In this document: piece after piece, positions 44,746-57,048 of the stretch
Numbering within the stretch: the first letter of the stretch is position 1
How the letters are laid out: each line of letters opens with the position of its first letter
Assembly (NCBI GenBank): GCA_949825025.1
Contig: OX463787.1
Location: 620,001 to 684,000, forward strand
Source: Siphlonurus alternatus
Lineage: Eukaryota; Arthropoda; Insecta; Ephemeroptera; Siphlonuridae
Length of the DNA: 64,000 nucleotides
Direction: 5' to 3'
Notes under the pieces: generated by a model
The model's database searches: none
What the model saw: only the letters and a program-made list of their open reading frames with translations
Told to the model about the DNA's origin: nothing
Position numbers and translations under genes: made by a program

Positions 44746-46268
44746 ATATTCTTCCATAGAATTAAACACATGGGTTAAAATTCTTTGCTGTTATTTGAAC
44801 GGTGAATCACGGGGCTTTGTTATGACTGGCAATTGCCGTGATGCAGCACTGCCGTGATCGTTGAACTTGGAGGAATGACGGGAGAAATTTCACCCAAATA
44901 TTTTGTTGTGAATTTGTGACAGTCACCGAACTATTTTGTTGTGTCTGGGTGTGACGAGACATATTATTTTATCACAGAAAACAAAAGTCATAGAATGAAC
45001 TTTAAATAAACGGTCGGTTGATTTTCAGAGGCAGGCTAAAATACAAGTTTTCGTTAGTCGTAAAAACTCGGCTTACGCAAAAGTTGTAAAAATTCAACTT
45101 ACGTCAAGTTATATTATTTATTTGTAATTTTTATATGGATTCTTTATTTACTCATGTTACATTATGTATTTCATTTTATTATATTTTTTTCTTTAATGCC
45201 ATGTTTCACAGAGATGCCATGCACTTTATATGCATGTGTCTGGTTCATTTTGGACTGTTTGGTGTCTTCTGCCTCTGACTTTTGTTATTTATGTATTCAT
45301 GAGGAAAAAATTATAAATAAATAAAATGTTAAGTTAAAAATTTATGGCTCGGGGACTAATTTACGCTAAATTTTAAAATTTCGCAACTTTTGACATTAAA
45401 TTTAAATATTCGTTTTTTGCACGAAGTTTAATCACGATTAGAGTCAATCTGTCCGCGAATCAAAGCTGTTTTGTATTATTATGTTTATAGTATGTAAATT
45501 CTAAACATCATAATTAAGTGATAGCACGCGACCTTGAAGGATATCAGGCCATTCTATCGTACATCGTAAAGATCAATATAATAAAGAATATCATCCTTTT
45601 TTATTAACGTACTATGAAAGATTAATGACCAGAATGAAAAACAACAAAATGACAGATTTATGAAAAGTGAAAAATACATTATTCAATTACTTAAAAAAAA
45701 TTTTATGTTCAAATAACATCATATGATTACTATACTTGGTACAAAAGCAGAAAGAAAAAAGAGCAATAAAATAATTATAAAAAAACATATTGTCAATGGA
45801 TATTAGATATTACATAACACTCTTACTGGAAGCAAATTTAGTGGTTATTAAATGCAGGTTAAATGTGAATGTCGTGAATGATGATGACAACATTATATTT
45901 TAAATCTTGATATTATTATTATTTGCTATTTATCACGACAGTCATATTAATGTTATATTGTTAATTATAAAATAAATAAGTAAATTAAAAAATAAATGTA
46001 TAGTAAAAAAAGTGTAATTAATTTAGTAATTGACAATTATATTAAGGTTGTTAGTACTGCTTAAATATTATTATAAATTTACTATAATTATTTTTTTAAA
46101 TAATTTAATTAATTTAAAAAATAGAATATTTTTATAGTTTTTTTGTATAAATAATATTTAGTTACAAACCAGTGTAAGTTAAAAACAAAATCAGGTTAAT
46201 CAGGTAATCTTATATATCGTAATTCAATATACATACATGTTGCTTTAACACTGGTATTTTTACAAATA
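44746..46268. other. AT-rich stretch, no gene seen
   Basis: Holds a copy of the shared repeat GGACTGTTTGGTGTCTTCTG at 45250 and the motif GCCGTGAT repeated near 44833-44857. No coding frame. Confidence 0.4.
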
Positions 46269-46530
46269 GAGAGGCTTCAAGTCAGCTGATTTTGTGGTGT
46301 TCCCACCGTCTTATCTAAACCTATGTAAAAAAAAAATAGAGAAAAAAAATCGAAATTGCTTTTTATTTGGCACAACAGAAATTTTTTTTAGAGGAAAATA
46401 AGTTCTTGATTCATATTCAGAAGACCCCTAAATGGGAGGGTAGGAGATGTTTTCAGTTAGTTACGGAGAAAAAAATGTCAAATTTTTTAACATGGTGGCT
46501 TATGGAGAAAATTTTTCCGCCGGGAAACAC
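46269..46530 (-). mobile_element. family C MITE, copy 3
   Basis: GAGGCTTCAAGTCAGCTGAT at the left, landmarks in reverse order, and GAGAAAATTTTTCCGCCGGG near the right end. The 68-codon + frame in it is not a gene. Confidence 0.75.
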
Positions 46531-46734
46531 AGCGTCTATATATCAAACAGGGCTACTGTGTGACGGTCAGTAGAAATTGTCTCTAATTTGTTCCACATAC
46601 GCGTGGTAGCAGCACGATTTTTTATTAACAACTTTATTATAAGGTCTGATGCGTTCACTTGCACTTTTTCTTTGCATCATATTACCACATGTCTTTTGAT
46701 AACTTCTAATAATACCTTCGTTCAAGGTGCAAAA

Positions 46735-46905
46735 TTGAGATATAACTAGAATTTATAGTTTTTGTTGTGGCTACTACTACGTATGATTATTATGTGTTTT
46801 AAGGAATTCTTTGTTTACATTTACCATATTGTTTGTTTAAATTGATTTTTCATAAGCAATTTATTAATACTTCTATTGTAAATTAAAACTGCAATATCAT
46901 GGAAT
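46735..46905 (+). repeat. direct repeat, left copy
   Basis: Shares with 47420-47580 the blocks TTTGTTTACATT, CCATATTGTT, AAATTGATTTTTCATAAG and TATTAATA.TT.TA.TGTAAAT. The pair brackets the (TA)n and the palindrome. Confidence 0.7.
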
Positions 46906-46958
46906 TTGTAAACCTGTTTTTGTTGTATTAAAGCACTAAAATATATTGAATTAATCAT

Positions 46959-46961
<3 letters not shown>

Positions 46962-47018
<57 letters not shown>
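46962..47018. repeat. (TA)n microsatellite
   Basis: About 28 TA units. Confidence 0.9.
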
Positions 47019-47075
47019 TGTATAGTAATTTAATATTTTAATGAACAAAACAACTTAATGTACATAAATGCAGTA

Positions 47076-47371
47076 TAGAGATAACACGCCCAATGTTAAT
47101 AAAAATCCCATTCATGAAAATTATGAAAAAAAAATTTAAAATGTTCTCCTTCACATACCTTATCAGTAGGTAAAATATCAGGTATACAAAAACGAGCTAG
47201 TTTTCAAGTTATTAATTAGTCAACTTTAAAAATTAATAACTCGAAAACTAGCTCGTTTTTGTATACCTGATATTTTACCTACTGATAAGGTATGTAAAGG
47301 AGAACGTTTTAATTTTTTTTTCATAATTTTCATGAATGGGATTTTTATTAACATTGGGCGTGTTATCTCTA
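47076..47371. repeat. 296-bp near-perfect palindrome
   Basis: Arms of about 140 bp begin TAGAGATAACACGCCCAATG and end with its complement; inner parts CTTATCAGTAGGTAAAATAT and AACGAGCTAGTTTTC also match with very few differences. Centre is about ATTAGTCAACTTTAAA. Such arm identity implies recent origin or continued arm-to-arm correction. No coding capacity. Confidence 0.9.
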
Positions 47372-47419
47372 CCTAAGGTGTTTTGTGAAATTGGTATATT
47401 ATGTTTCTTTGTTGGAGCT

Positions 47420-47580
47420 AGATTGAGATATATAAGAATCGAGGTTTCTTGTTATTTTGTTGCTGCAATTAGTTTTATGATTAATATGTTTTCTCATTAT
47501 TTTTTTGTTTACATTCGTCCATATTGTTGAAATTGATTTTTCATAAGTAAGCTATTAATATTTTTACTGTAAATATTGCG
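47420..47580 (+). repeat. direct repeat, right copy
   Basis: Partner of 46735-46905. Confidence 0.7.
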
Positions 47581-47664
47581 TATAAATAATGTATAATGAA
47601 AAAAAAAAAAAAAAAACAAAGCAAAGAAAATTGGAAATAAATTATGATTTTCTTCATTATCAAA

Positions 47665-47742
47665 ATACCAAAAAAGCAATTCCAAATTTTTTTTACATAG
47701 GTTTGGATAGGACACCTAGGCGCACCGCAAAATTAGCTGGCT
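47665..47742 (+). mobile_element. family C fragment
   Basis: AAAAAGCAATTCCAAATTTT, ACATAGGTTTGGATAGGACA and AATTAGCTGGCTTGA; opposite orientation to the copy at 46269. Confidence 0.65.
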
Positions 47743-48532
47743 TGACTCAATAATGTATACGAGAGAAAAATAGTTACAGAGAGACACAGGCTTTCAATCA
47801 AACGTTTAAATACAACAGAGTTTGTTAAAATATATTATTAACTTGTGAAATAATCTCAATTTAATTTGAACTGGTACGTTTCAACAATATTGTAAACAAT
47901 TACAACATAATAATTACAATAATTATTCACAACTTATAAACACATGTATGGTGTTTTCTATATAAAGTTAAAAAAAATGACCCAGTTTAAAATAATGTAA
48001 TAATTTTACAAGAATTTATTTAGTAATAACCGTGTGAATTTTAGGTGCTAAAATTTTAGCTATTTTGTCAGTAAAAATTATACTAAAATTAAATTACTTA
48101 ATTTTAACATTATTATGCTATTTTTAGTATTTTTTTTAATGGATAACGTCTTTTATAAAAATATAAAATTAATTGATATAGCACTGTTATTATATATTAC
48201 ATAAAAAACTCATTACACATGCTCAAGAAATAAATCTCGTTTTTTTAGCAGTTATATTTTTTTTCTGAATATAAAGATTCAAACGTACCGCCATGGTCAT
48301 TCTAATTTTTAATTGAGGAACTAGCTGACTAAATCATGATTAATTAAACTAATTAGTGCTAATTAATTACTTCTTACCATCAACCTTCCACGAATATTTT
48401 TCATTCTACTTCCCATCTCATAACCAAATATGAAAATAATTTGCATAGAGCCTTCGTAAATGATAGTTGATCTTCAAGCTGCAGAATTAAATTATTTCCT
48501 GCTATCCGCACTTCTCATTTATCCCGAGTTGA
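47743..48532. other. AT-rich stretch, no gene seen
   Basis: Nothing recognised. Confidence 0.4.
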
Positions 48533-48769
48533 AATAAATTTCATATTTTCTTTTCTCCTCTCGTCTTTTCTCCTCTTATTTTGCACCATTTTAGAGGAAA
48601 AAAAGACGAGATTACGTATTTTTTCCTCTTCTTGAGCATAAAATGTTAAAAATATTGTCTTCATTTCATCCTCACTTTGAGTGAAGAGGAAATAAGATGT
48701 GTTTTAGAGGTAAAAAGATTAGGTTTAGACGTGTAAAAGATGAGTTAAAGACGTTATATTTCAACTAGA
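48533..48769 (+). mobile_element. family B MITE
   Basis: CCCGAGTTGAAATAAATTTC to GACGTTATATTTCAACTAG, complete. Confidence 0.85.
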
Positions 48770-48807
48770 AATTGTACATAACTGCTTTATATCATGTCAA
48801 GTTCACG

Positions 48808-48811
<4 letters not shown>

Positions 48812-48901
<90 letters not shown>
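48812..48901 (+). repeat. (AG)n microsatellite
   Basis: About 44 AG units, 40 bp beyond a B element. Confidence 0.95.
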
Positions 48902-48903
<2 letters not shown>

Positions 48904-49129
48904 TAAATAACAACCACATATTATATATAACATCGTCTATAATAGTACCTCATATAAGTTATATAATTATTTCTTAGCCAATGTCCCCCCGCTGCCATAG
49001 TAATTGGCACGTTTTTTTTTGTTGTCCAAATTGTTCGCCATGTCAATTACAAATAGTTCCTGGTGTTATGAAACTTCCATTGTACGTAGTACTTTGTTGT
49101 GGTTTAGAGCTCATTTTCTCTACAAAAAT

Positions 49130-49461
49130 TAAGGAAATTGAACCCTATTGCTTCCTATATATCTTATTACAACTGACAGTAGCCTTCAATTTTTTGTAAT
49201 GTATTTTTCAATAATGTAAAAGATGGACTGTAGAAAATAATATTATAATGTTGACTTGCTTTAGGGCTGTCTCACACATGATCGCATGATAGGAAATTGA
49301 ACCTTATTATATTGCTTCCTATAGAGAGTATAGAGCAAATCATATTAAAACCGACAGTAGCCTTCGATTTTTTGTAATGCCTTTTTTAATAATGTAAAAG
49401 ATGGACTGTAGAAAATATTATAATGTTGAATTGCTTTAGGCCTGTCTCACACAGAATCGCA
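49130..49461 (+). repeat. tandem duplication of about 160 bp
   Basis: Two diverged direct copies, each with GAAATTGAACC, GACAGTAGCCTTC, TAATGTAAAAGATGGACTGT and GCTGTCTCACACA or CCTGTCTCACACA. Confidence 0.75.
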
Positions 49462-49633
49462 TATGATTTTGCATTGCATGATTTAAAAATTAAGAACCTA
49501 TATGCCATCAGGTGTTGCCGCGCATACAACTTAATCGTATATCGTATATATGCCTTCATATGATAAGAAATTTAGAACCGGTTCTAAATGAGAAACGTAT
49601 CATCTCAGAAATAGAGCCTGTGTGTGACCCGCC
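49439..49633. mobile_element. foldback with TTA target duplication
   Basis: 195 bp: left GGCCTGTCTCACACA, right TGTGTGTGACCCGCC, TTA on both sides (49436-49438, 49634-49636). PIF/Harbinger-like by the duplication; ends differ from E and J. Confidence 0.65.
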
Positions 49634-49635
49634 TT

Positions 49636-49810
49636 AAAGACATTTTTTTTAGATTCATTATCAAAAGACCCATACATGGTGTGGGGGGGGGAGAGAGGCA
49701 GGGGTTATTTCAAAGTAATAGCTTTAACAGTTACTGAGAAAAATTGAAATTTTCTAACATGGAGGCTTATGGAGAAAATTTTCACCCCGGGGAACATTTG
49801 AAGCCTCTAT
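49636..49810 (-). mobile_element. family C fragment
   Basis: AGATTCATTATCAAAAGACC, then ATAGCTTTAACAGTTACTGA and CCCGGGGAACATTTGAAGCC. Confidence 0.7.
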
Positions 49811-49919
49811 TAAATTTGTCATAAAATATTTCATGTAAATCGAATTAAGACGTTGCTAGAAGTACCTGTAAGTTCACAGTCACTGTAATTTCCTTGGTTG
49901 ATATAAAGGCTTCAGTTCT

Positions 49920-50050
49920 CCTGAAGTGTATCGTTCCTCGTCCGGAATAATGAGCTAACTGCTATTTCAAGTGAGTGCAATATGAACTGTAAATACAAAA
50001 TAAAGTTCATTGTTACGCTCACCTGAAATAACAGACAGCTCATTATTGCA
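49920..50050. repeat. inverted repeat
   Basis: CCGGAATAATGAGCTAACTG, CTATTTCAAGTGAG and TATGAACT pair with AGTTCATTGTTACGCTCACC and GACAGCTCATTATTG. Possible foldback element; ends not defined. Confidence 0.55.
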
Positions 50051-50354
50051 ACGAGATCGAGGTAGGCAGATAACTCATTGTTACGAGGGACGATTAAAAG
50101 TGAAGGTCTTAAAAAATGGAGTATGCAAATATTCCGACATATGGGAGTTCTCGTTAAATAACATTGAAGGAGTGAAAACTGGAATGAAGTGTATATGGTC
50201 CATTGATTTTAATAGTCTAATTAAAACAGTAATATGGTGACTCTAATGGAGTCAGTACAAATTCCTTGTGAGAGGTTAAAACTCTAATTGGACAGTTAAA
50301 TGTTGTATAGCAATTATAATTATACTGTTTTTCACAAGGAATGACCAAATAATC

Positions 50355-50745
50355 AGAGGTCAAGCGTGTCGCAGTGCATTGACCGGTTCACATTAGATCA
50401 CCGAAGTCAGGCTACGTCGAGCGTGGTTAGTACTTGGATGGGTGACCGTTTCAAGTAAAAATTACGCTGCTCCCTCCCTGGAGTAAATACGTCTCGCTTT
50501 CAACCCAGTGCAGTGATGCACTTGTGTGTGTGGTTCCCCAGGCTTTGGACATCACTTTGGTCCATTGATAAAAAGTAGAGGTGTCCGTCTTGACTGAGGT
50601 TTTCCGCGGTTCCCTCAGTCTCACCTCAGCGAATGCTGGGACGCGTGGCCATCATTCGTTCCCTACCTTTTATCCCTACCCATTACCCCACCGTGAGCTG
50701 TAAGCTCTTAGGGGGTGTATCCATGTAAAAAAAAAAAAAAAAAAA
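50355..50745 (+). mobile_element. 5S-rRNA-derived SINE
   Basis: The head matches metazoan 5S rRNA: TTAGATCACCGAAGTCAGG, ACGTCGAGCGTGGTTAGTAC and TTGGATGGGTGACCG, covering the internal Pol III control region (A box, intermediate element, C box). A unique body of about 280 bp follows, with the hairpin ACTGAGGTTTTCCGCGG...CTCAGT and GTGAGCTGTAAGCTCTTAGG, then a poly(A) tail (50727-50745). 5S-headed SINEs form the SINE3 class. No target duplication was found. Confidence 0.85.
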
Positions 50746-50771
50746 GTTTATAATATTGATGACATTATAGT

Positions 50772-50873
50772 CGCACATGATGGTGTTTAATGTATGTATC
50801 TGTTGATGACGCCTCACAAGAATAACCCGTCGTTAATGAATACGTATTTAACACTGTCATATGCACGTACTAA
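50772..50873. mobile_element. family G short foldback, copy 2
   Basis: GATGGTGTTTAATGTATG and TTTAACACTGTCATATGCAC; related to 31695 and 54115. Confidence 0.55.
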
Positions 50874-51848
50874 ATGTAATGTATCAATCAATTGCGTCTA
50901 TTATTCTATGAAAAGCTGGTTAACAATTTACATTGTTTTACTATAGTTAACAACAAACCAGTTTTGTATCATTGCAAAGTCGGCATGACAATGCTAAATT
51001 CGTGAAGGACGTGAAATCGTGACTCATTCAAAATCATTACATAATAAAAAAAACTTCAAATCTGTATTACCGAGTGACACTGCAGAAATAGCAACAATGA
51101 CGTTTCTACAATTGAGGTTTAAAAGGTTAAATTATGTATTTGTTAAGCAACAATGGTTTTAACAATAGTCGATGATTGTAAGTGATAATTGATTGCATGT
51201 GTGAACCATTCTTTATGTGTTTGCTTTTTCTTGTGAAATAACAATGTAAAATATTGTATAAATTTTAAATAATTTAAATAACGATTTAATAAATAAAACA
51301 CTTAATTTAGAACAGTAAAAAAAATAAATGATCATAATTTTGGTTTTATATTCTAAAAAAAAAAAAAAAATCATTTCTGGGTTACATATTATATGATCTC
51401 TTGTGATATTGTGTAAATAAGCACAAAGACGATTTTTCATACCAAATAAACGCCATACGATAATTTCATTAACATGCATTAACTGTATTTATTTGGGAGA
51501 AAGCATCGCTACAGAGAATCGCCTCAGAATATATGATGTGTCTTATAACTCATTCTTTTATGGACCTTATGCTGCATGTACGTAAGGTCCATAATAGCAT
51601 CAAAACCTCGTGGTTTATACAAAATATATTCTGATGCGACTACTTGTTGTTATTAAGACATGTTTACTTCTTTCAACAACAGCTCTGTTCTTCGAATACT
51701 AAATAATACTAAATAAACAACACTTTGAAAGGTGCTAATTAATTGAGGAAGAGAACCTATCTGTTTTATTTATGAGATTTTGTTTTTAAAACGAATAATA
51801 ACTTCACGTAATTTTAAAACCAATGTAGAATGTGTATTTGAAAACTAA
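50874..51848. other. AT-rich stretch, no gene seen
   Basis: A short inverted pair TATGGACCTTATG/CGTAAGGTCCATAAT is at 51559-51595. Otherwise nothing. Confidence 0.45.
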
Positions 51849-52005
51849 GGGGGACGTTCACGAAGCACTTTAACCCCCACTTTAGCCTCGATTTTTATCC
51901 CTGGTGCTAAACCAGGGGTTAAACATGGTTAGTTTCTCCCTGGTTTAGCACCAGGGATAAAAATCGTGGCTAAAGTGGGGGTTAAAGTTTTTCGTGAATA
52001 TCCGC
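51849..52005. mobile_element. 157-bp near-perfect hairpin, TAA-flanked
   Basis: Arms TTTAACCCCCACTTTAGCC, CGATTTTTATCCCTGGTGCT and AAACCAGGG pair with almost no mismatches; ends GGGGGACGTTCACGAAG and TTCGTGAATATCCGC; TAA at 51846-51848 and 52006-52008. PIF/Harbinger-like by the duplication. Confidence 0.8.
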
Positions 52006-52008
52006 TAA

Positions 52009-54114
52009 ATCATCTTATTTTTTCCAACAGAGTTTGGAACCTGCCTGCTAGATATTTCTCCTCGTTATGTTGATAAAATCTCTCCATTTTCAATAACATT
52101 TCCAATACAGCGAAGGTCCTTGAGTCAAGTCGGTTATGCAAAGTTAAAAAAAAAGACTCAAGTAGACGTCCAATTGTGCAAATCTTTTGTTCGTGGAGAA
52201 AGTAGACAAGTGTTACTGTTTTTTATGTTGGTGTTCTAATGGTATTTACTGCAGAACTTAATTAAAGTGTTAACTATTATGTACAATTTTTGGCACGTAT
52301 GAAGTACTCGTATTTACCATATAATAAAGAATAGAAGAATACTGTATATACTTTCAGGCAAAATTTCACGAACTTCAAGCGAAATTCATCTGTATAATTT
52401 CGTAAACTCCCTATATTACATTGCATTAACGGATTGTAAAATATAATAGCCTACGTCGTTCTGCAGAATTCTTTACATATTTCCTGGTAGAAAATGGTAT
52501 AATTTTATTGAATTTGGCATAGTTGAATTTTGTGATGCAGAATTATGTCAAAACCAACAATACTCCGTGCGATTATTACATTAAATAGACTTGCAATTTG
52601 TAAATATTAAATTTCATGTTTTTTAATAAAAATAAATTATTCCCAATATTTATTTTTAAAAATTATATTTACTTTTGTTTAAAAAATTAAAAAAAATATA
52701 TTAAAAAAAATATGTAATTTTTAAAAATAAATTACTTTATAAATTAAAAATACAAGTTATACTAAATATTTTAAATTAAAAAATAATTTCCTTCTTAATA
52801 AATAATGTTTATTATTTCTTTTTAATCATTATGTTTATTATCATGCATCATAACTTTTCATATTATAAACGAAGCATATATTATACATACTCTTCTATAT
52901 GTTGCATTACAAAACATTAAATTTTAAATAGGAATTATAATTCCTATTATTCCTATATTTATTTAGTTTCATTAAAATTAATTTGGGTGTGGAAACATTA
53001 GACCAGGAGATGCTAATTCAGACATGTTTTTTTTTTTATAATCTAATTTAGTTCTTCCTTACAATGTGTATAAATTTTATCATCACGACGGTTGTTGAAT
53101 ATGTAATTGTTTAAACAACAAAAGGTTCTAATCACGGTCCCCAGGCCTACGATGAAGCAACCTAGACGAGACTAATTATCGCCAGACAACAATTTTATTG
53201 CCAATAATTGACAAATTTTAGTATCTTCTATTTTCATAACTTCCACGCAAGGCTAATAAAAATAGTAAAGAAGTGAAAATAGTACAATAAAATTGCAAAC
53301 ATTTTACATCTTTTGTAAAAATAGCAAAATAAGTGAAAATAATTCAATACAATAAAATTTTTAAAAATTGTACATCTTTTGTAATTTTTTGTAGTCCAAA
53401 AGCTATGAAAGCCTACATGCAATTTTTTTATAGCAGAAGAACTCTAGTTATATGTTAATTTATGAATTTAATAAAGCCTGTATTACATGGTCAATTTTGC
53501 ATACAATTTTCCCATAAAAGAAAAATTTAACTCCATGCCCCTATAATGCTGTGCTATAATATAAATGCTAGAATTAAGTGTCCTGATAATTTATTTTCGT
53601 CATAAAGTAACATAATTTACGAATCTCTAACCTGCTTTTTCAAAATGAATTCAAAACCATCCATATGCGCATATAATTTGGATTTCATCGAGTTCTCAAT
53701 AAATTTTCTGAACATTCATGTCAAAAATCTTAAAATAACAAGAAGCATACTCCAACGTAATATATCATAAAAATTGAAATACATTGAACTGGATTAATTA
53801 TTATATTATCTCGCATTTTATCACTAAAATATGATTTATTTGAATAAAATTTACTTATATATGAGTAAAATTAAAATAAAATAAATGATTAATAACTGAT
53901 TAAAATAAAAGGGCAAACATACATTATCTGCTCATAACCCCTGAGCTGCGTAAATTTTCTACACTATAAATTTCCATGATACAATTTGTCGATCGGGTGC
54001 AGAAAGTTTAGTGTACACGTAAATTTCCGAACAGAGCTAATTATAAGTAATATGTTTATAGGATGATTTGATTTGATTCACTATAATATGTACATATGAT
54101 CAAGATCCCTCCTG
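52009..54114. other. 2.1 kb AT-rich, no gene
   Basis: A weak family J half-element is at 53473-53560 (AAGCCTGTATTACATGG, TGCATACAATTTTCCC). A GTGAAAATA-TACAATAAAATT direct repeat is near 53272-53360. No coding exon. Confidence 0.5.
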
Positions 54115-54215
54115 CATATGACGGTGTACGTATTCGTTGACGACGGATAATGTTATTCTTATGAAACGTAATTAACAGATCCGTATTAATTAAACACCGT
54201 CACGCGAACGTAGTA
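54115..54215. mobile_element. family G short foldback, copy 3
   Basis: ATATGACGGTGTACGTATTC to AATTAAACACCGTCACGCGA. Confidence 0.6.
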
Positions 54216-55002
54216 ATTGAAATCATAAAAGTACCAGCATTTTTTATTACAGAAAAATTAAATAATAATAATAAATTATTTTTACTATTAATTAAATTTA
54301 AAAAAAAAAGCGAGAAAGAACATGAGTCATCATATTTTGATTTGATATTTTTTATCCTCAAATTCCTAACAAGGTTGTACTTTTTTAAACGCGTGTAATA
54401 AGTCGTAAAACAATAAAACGTACATAACAAAATTCCACGGTCGTTTTTAAATTATTAATATTTTAACCTTTAAATCAACTTTTTCATGCCTTGGAGTAGC
54501 TGCGTACAATAAACAATTGGCAAGGACGTTTGGTGCTGCGTGGATCTGTGGATCACGAATTACCACGATTTTTTCAAAATTCAAATTTGTATTTCGATCA
54601 TAGGCTGTACAGCATGGATCACGTCAATTATTACATAAAATAATAAAATGTAACATAATTAATTCTAATTAAAATTAGGTTTTCTAAATTTAATTAATTT
54701 AAACACATATACTTATAAACAATATTTAAAACTCTCTGATCTATTTAAAATTGTGTCGTTTAAAACATCACATTAGAACCATAATATAATTAATTAACAC
54801 ACAACTTTTAAATTCAATTAAAAGTCTCTATACATAATGACAAGTTAATTGGTTATCGTAGCTAGTAAATATTATAAATTAGTTATTTCAAAAATACACC
54901 TTCGCATATTAAACTGCAGAGTTTTAAGAAACGAATTTATGCCAGCTTTTGGTAGGTACCAGTTGAAAAAAAAAAAACTTTACTCATTTTCAACGTCTCT
55001 CC
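54216..55002. other. AT-rich stretch, no gene seen
   Basis: Nothing recognised beyond the inverted pair GTGGATCTGTGGATCACGAA near 54540. Confidence 0.4.
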
Positions 55003-55250
55003 TGTAGTTGAAGAAATCGTCTTCAACTCATCCTTTCGTCTAAACTTAATCTTTTTACCTCTAAAATATTCTTTCTTCCTCGCTCAAAGTGAGGATAAAA
55101 TGAAGACCAAATTTCTAATATTTTTGCTCAAGAAGAAGAGAGAAAAAGACGAAATCTGGTATTTTTTCCTCTAAAATGGTGCAAATTTATCGGAAATTAG
55201 ACGAGGAGTGAGCTAGTGAATAAAAAATGAGATTTATTTGAACTCGGGGG
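55003..55250 (-). mobile_element. family B MITE
   Basis: GTAGTTGAAGAAATCGTCTT at the left to GATTTATTTGAACTCGGGG at the right. Confidence 0.8.
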
Positions 55251-55699
55251 TACTCAGTAGTGGGGTCCATATCCTTTTGTCCCGGGGATTAATGTGACCT
55301 CGATGATAACATCATAAATTTCAAGGACTTTGGTAAGTGTTTTGTTTTGTACGGTGTGTGATTTTATTAAATGTTGAACAAAAAATTGAAACTCATCCAG
55401 CGAGACTGTTTTATATCAAGTAATTTTTTTTAAGTAAATTGGTTGTTAGATCAAATCTTGATGTAATGGCTTGACGTCATAGCGTGCTTAATAATATATA
55501 ATTGATAATTGAGATTACTTGATATGGGAGGAGCAAAATAAAACGACTGAAACTAAAGTATAAAGTGAACAAGTACCAAAACGTCAGAAATAGATCATTA
55601 GAAATTTAAACAGTGCTAATAAAATGCAAAATAAAGAGGTCCACATATATACAGAGTTTAAAAATGCTGTAAAATATTTTCATATTAAGTACTGTTTTT

Positions 55700-55866
55700 A
55701 TAGTGTAGATGAATATTTGAATGCTAAATTTTGACTGATGTGTATTGAAATTGAATATCTTTCATTTTTTTTTTGGGTGTGTGTGTTTATTAGATGACGC
55801 ATCTTACCCATGTATTCTATATGTGTACCTTGTATTTGGAATAAGATAAATAAACAATTTGAAAAT
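55700..55866 (+). repeat. LINE-type 3' end remnant
   Basis: TTTATAGTGTAGATGAATAT, ATGACGCATCTTACCCATGT, ATAAATAAACAATTTGAAAA; matches 32814-32995. Confidence 0.55.
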
Positions 55867-55896
55867 GTGTAATGTAAAAACATATTAACGCATTTA

Positions 55897-56022
55897 GACA
55901 CTGTCGCCTCTGAAAATTTCCCTTTGCAGCCTTTTGTTAATCACCGTGTCCCATAAGAATAACACATGTTATGATAATTTAACAAGACTGCAGTAGGGAA
56001 CTTTTCAGAGGCGGAGAGTGTA
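55897..56022. mobile_element. short foldback (family H)
   Basis: GACACTGTCGCCTCTGAAAA pairs with TTTTCAGAGGCGGAGAGTGT; inner CCCTTTGCAG with CTGCAGTAGGG. No second copy noticed. Confidence 0.65.
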
Positions 56023-57044
56023 CGTTGTAAAAAATAATAAATATTAAGTAAAATAGTAAAAAATTATATAATATATAATAATGGTCATCAGAAGATTGCT
56101 GAAGGCGAGAGTGCAATCTCCATTATGTTCGAGACCCCACAGAATTAAAGTGCACCAATCAAAATCCTGAGGCTGCATCTAGAGGAGGAAATTCTACAAC
56201 TAATTCAAACAATTTGAACTGCGGGGAAGAACACGACGGACAAAATTTGTCTTCCTGCAAAGTTGACTGATACGTTAGATTACATCTTGCCTCCATTTTT
56301 TTATTTTTTTAATAAATATTTTGTTTAATTTTTTTATTAAATCATTTATTTAAAAAAATAATTATAAAATATTTAAAATATATTATCTACTTATTTTATT
56401 TAGCTATTTTAATATATCTAAAATAAATACATATTTAGCATTTTCACAAAATCTGGAGATTTAAATTTGCTCACTTGTGGCCAACAGTAAGGCACATTCT
56501 ACTCTGGATCGACCTTATGTTCAAGTGCGTAGGGAAATTGAATGCAAGAAACCTCGTAATATTTATAAGTATAGAGAGTTAACGAAGAGTCTCGCTTTGC
56601 TTGGCGAACATTTTGCACAGTAAGGACTAATTAAGTTTTCCTGGTTAAGAGAGTGCGATTTCTAATACATTTCGAAGAAAAACTTGCTGTATCATCTCGC
56701 CTCTAGGTTAGGCAACTTGCCCATCACCAATTGACATTATGTTTTTGCTTTAAGTTAAGCAGCTCTGTATTGAAGCCGATTATATGTACTATAGCCGATA
56801 TGTATATTAAAGTCTATAAGATTCCTGCGAGTCGATTTTTATTTACTAACATTGCGAGCGGTTGCTATGACTACCAGTCGCCCACCCTGACGGGAAGGTG
56901 AGCAACTTATCACGTCTGACATTCTGTACAGTAGGAGGAGCTGGGCCCACAGAGGTGGGTTTTTCTCGAGGTCACGGGACGGACATCCATGGAGAACAAT
57001 GTATATTGTTGTTGGACCATTTGTTACAGGTGCCCACGGTTCCC
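56023..57044. other. no supported gene
   Basis: AT-rich until about 56840; then a GC-richer patch (56870-57040) with open frames on both strands but no recognised domain. It adjoins an N element. Confidence 0.35.
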
Positions 57045-57048
57045 TTAA

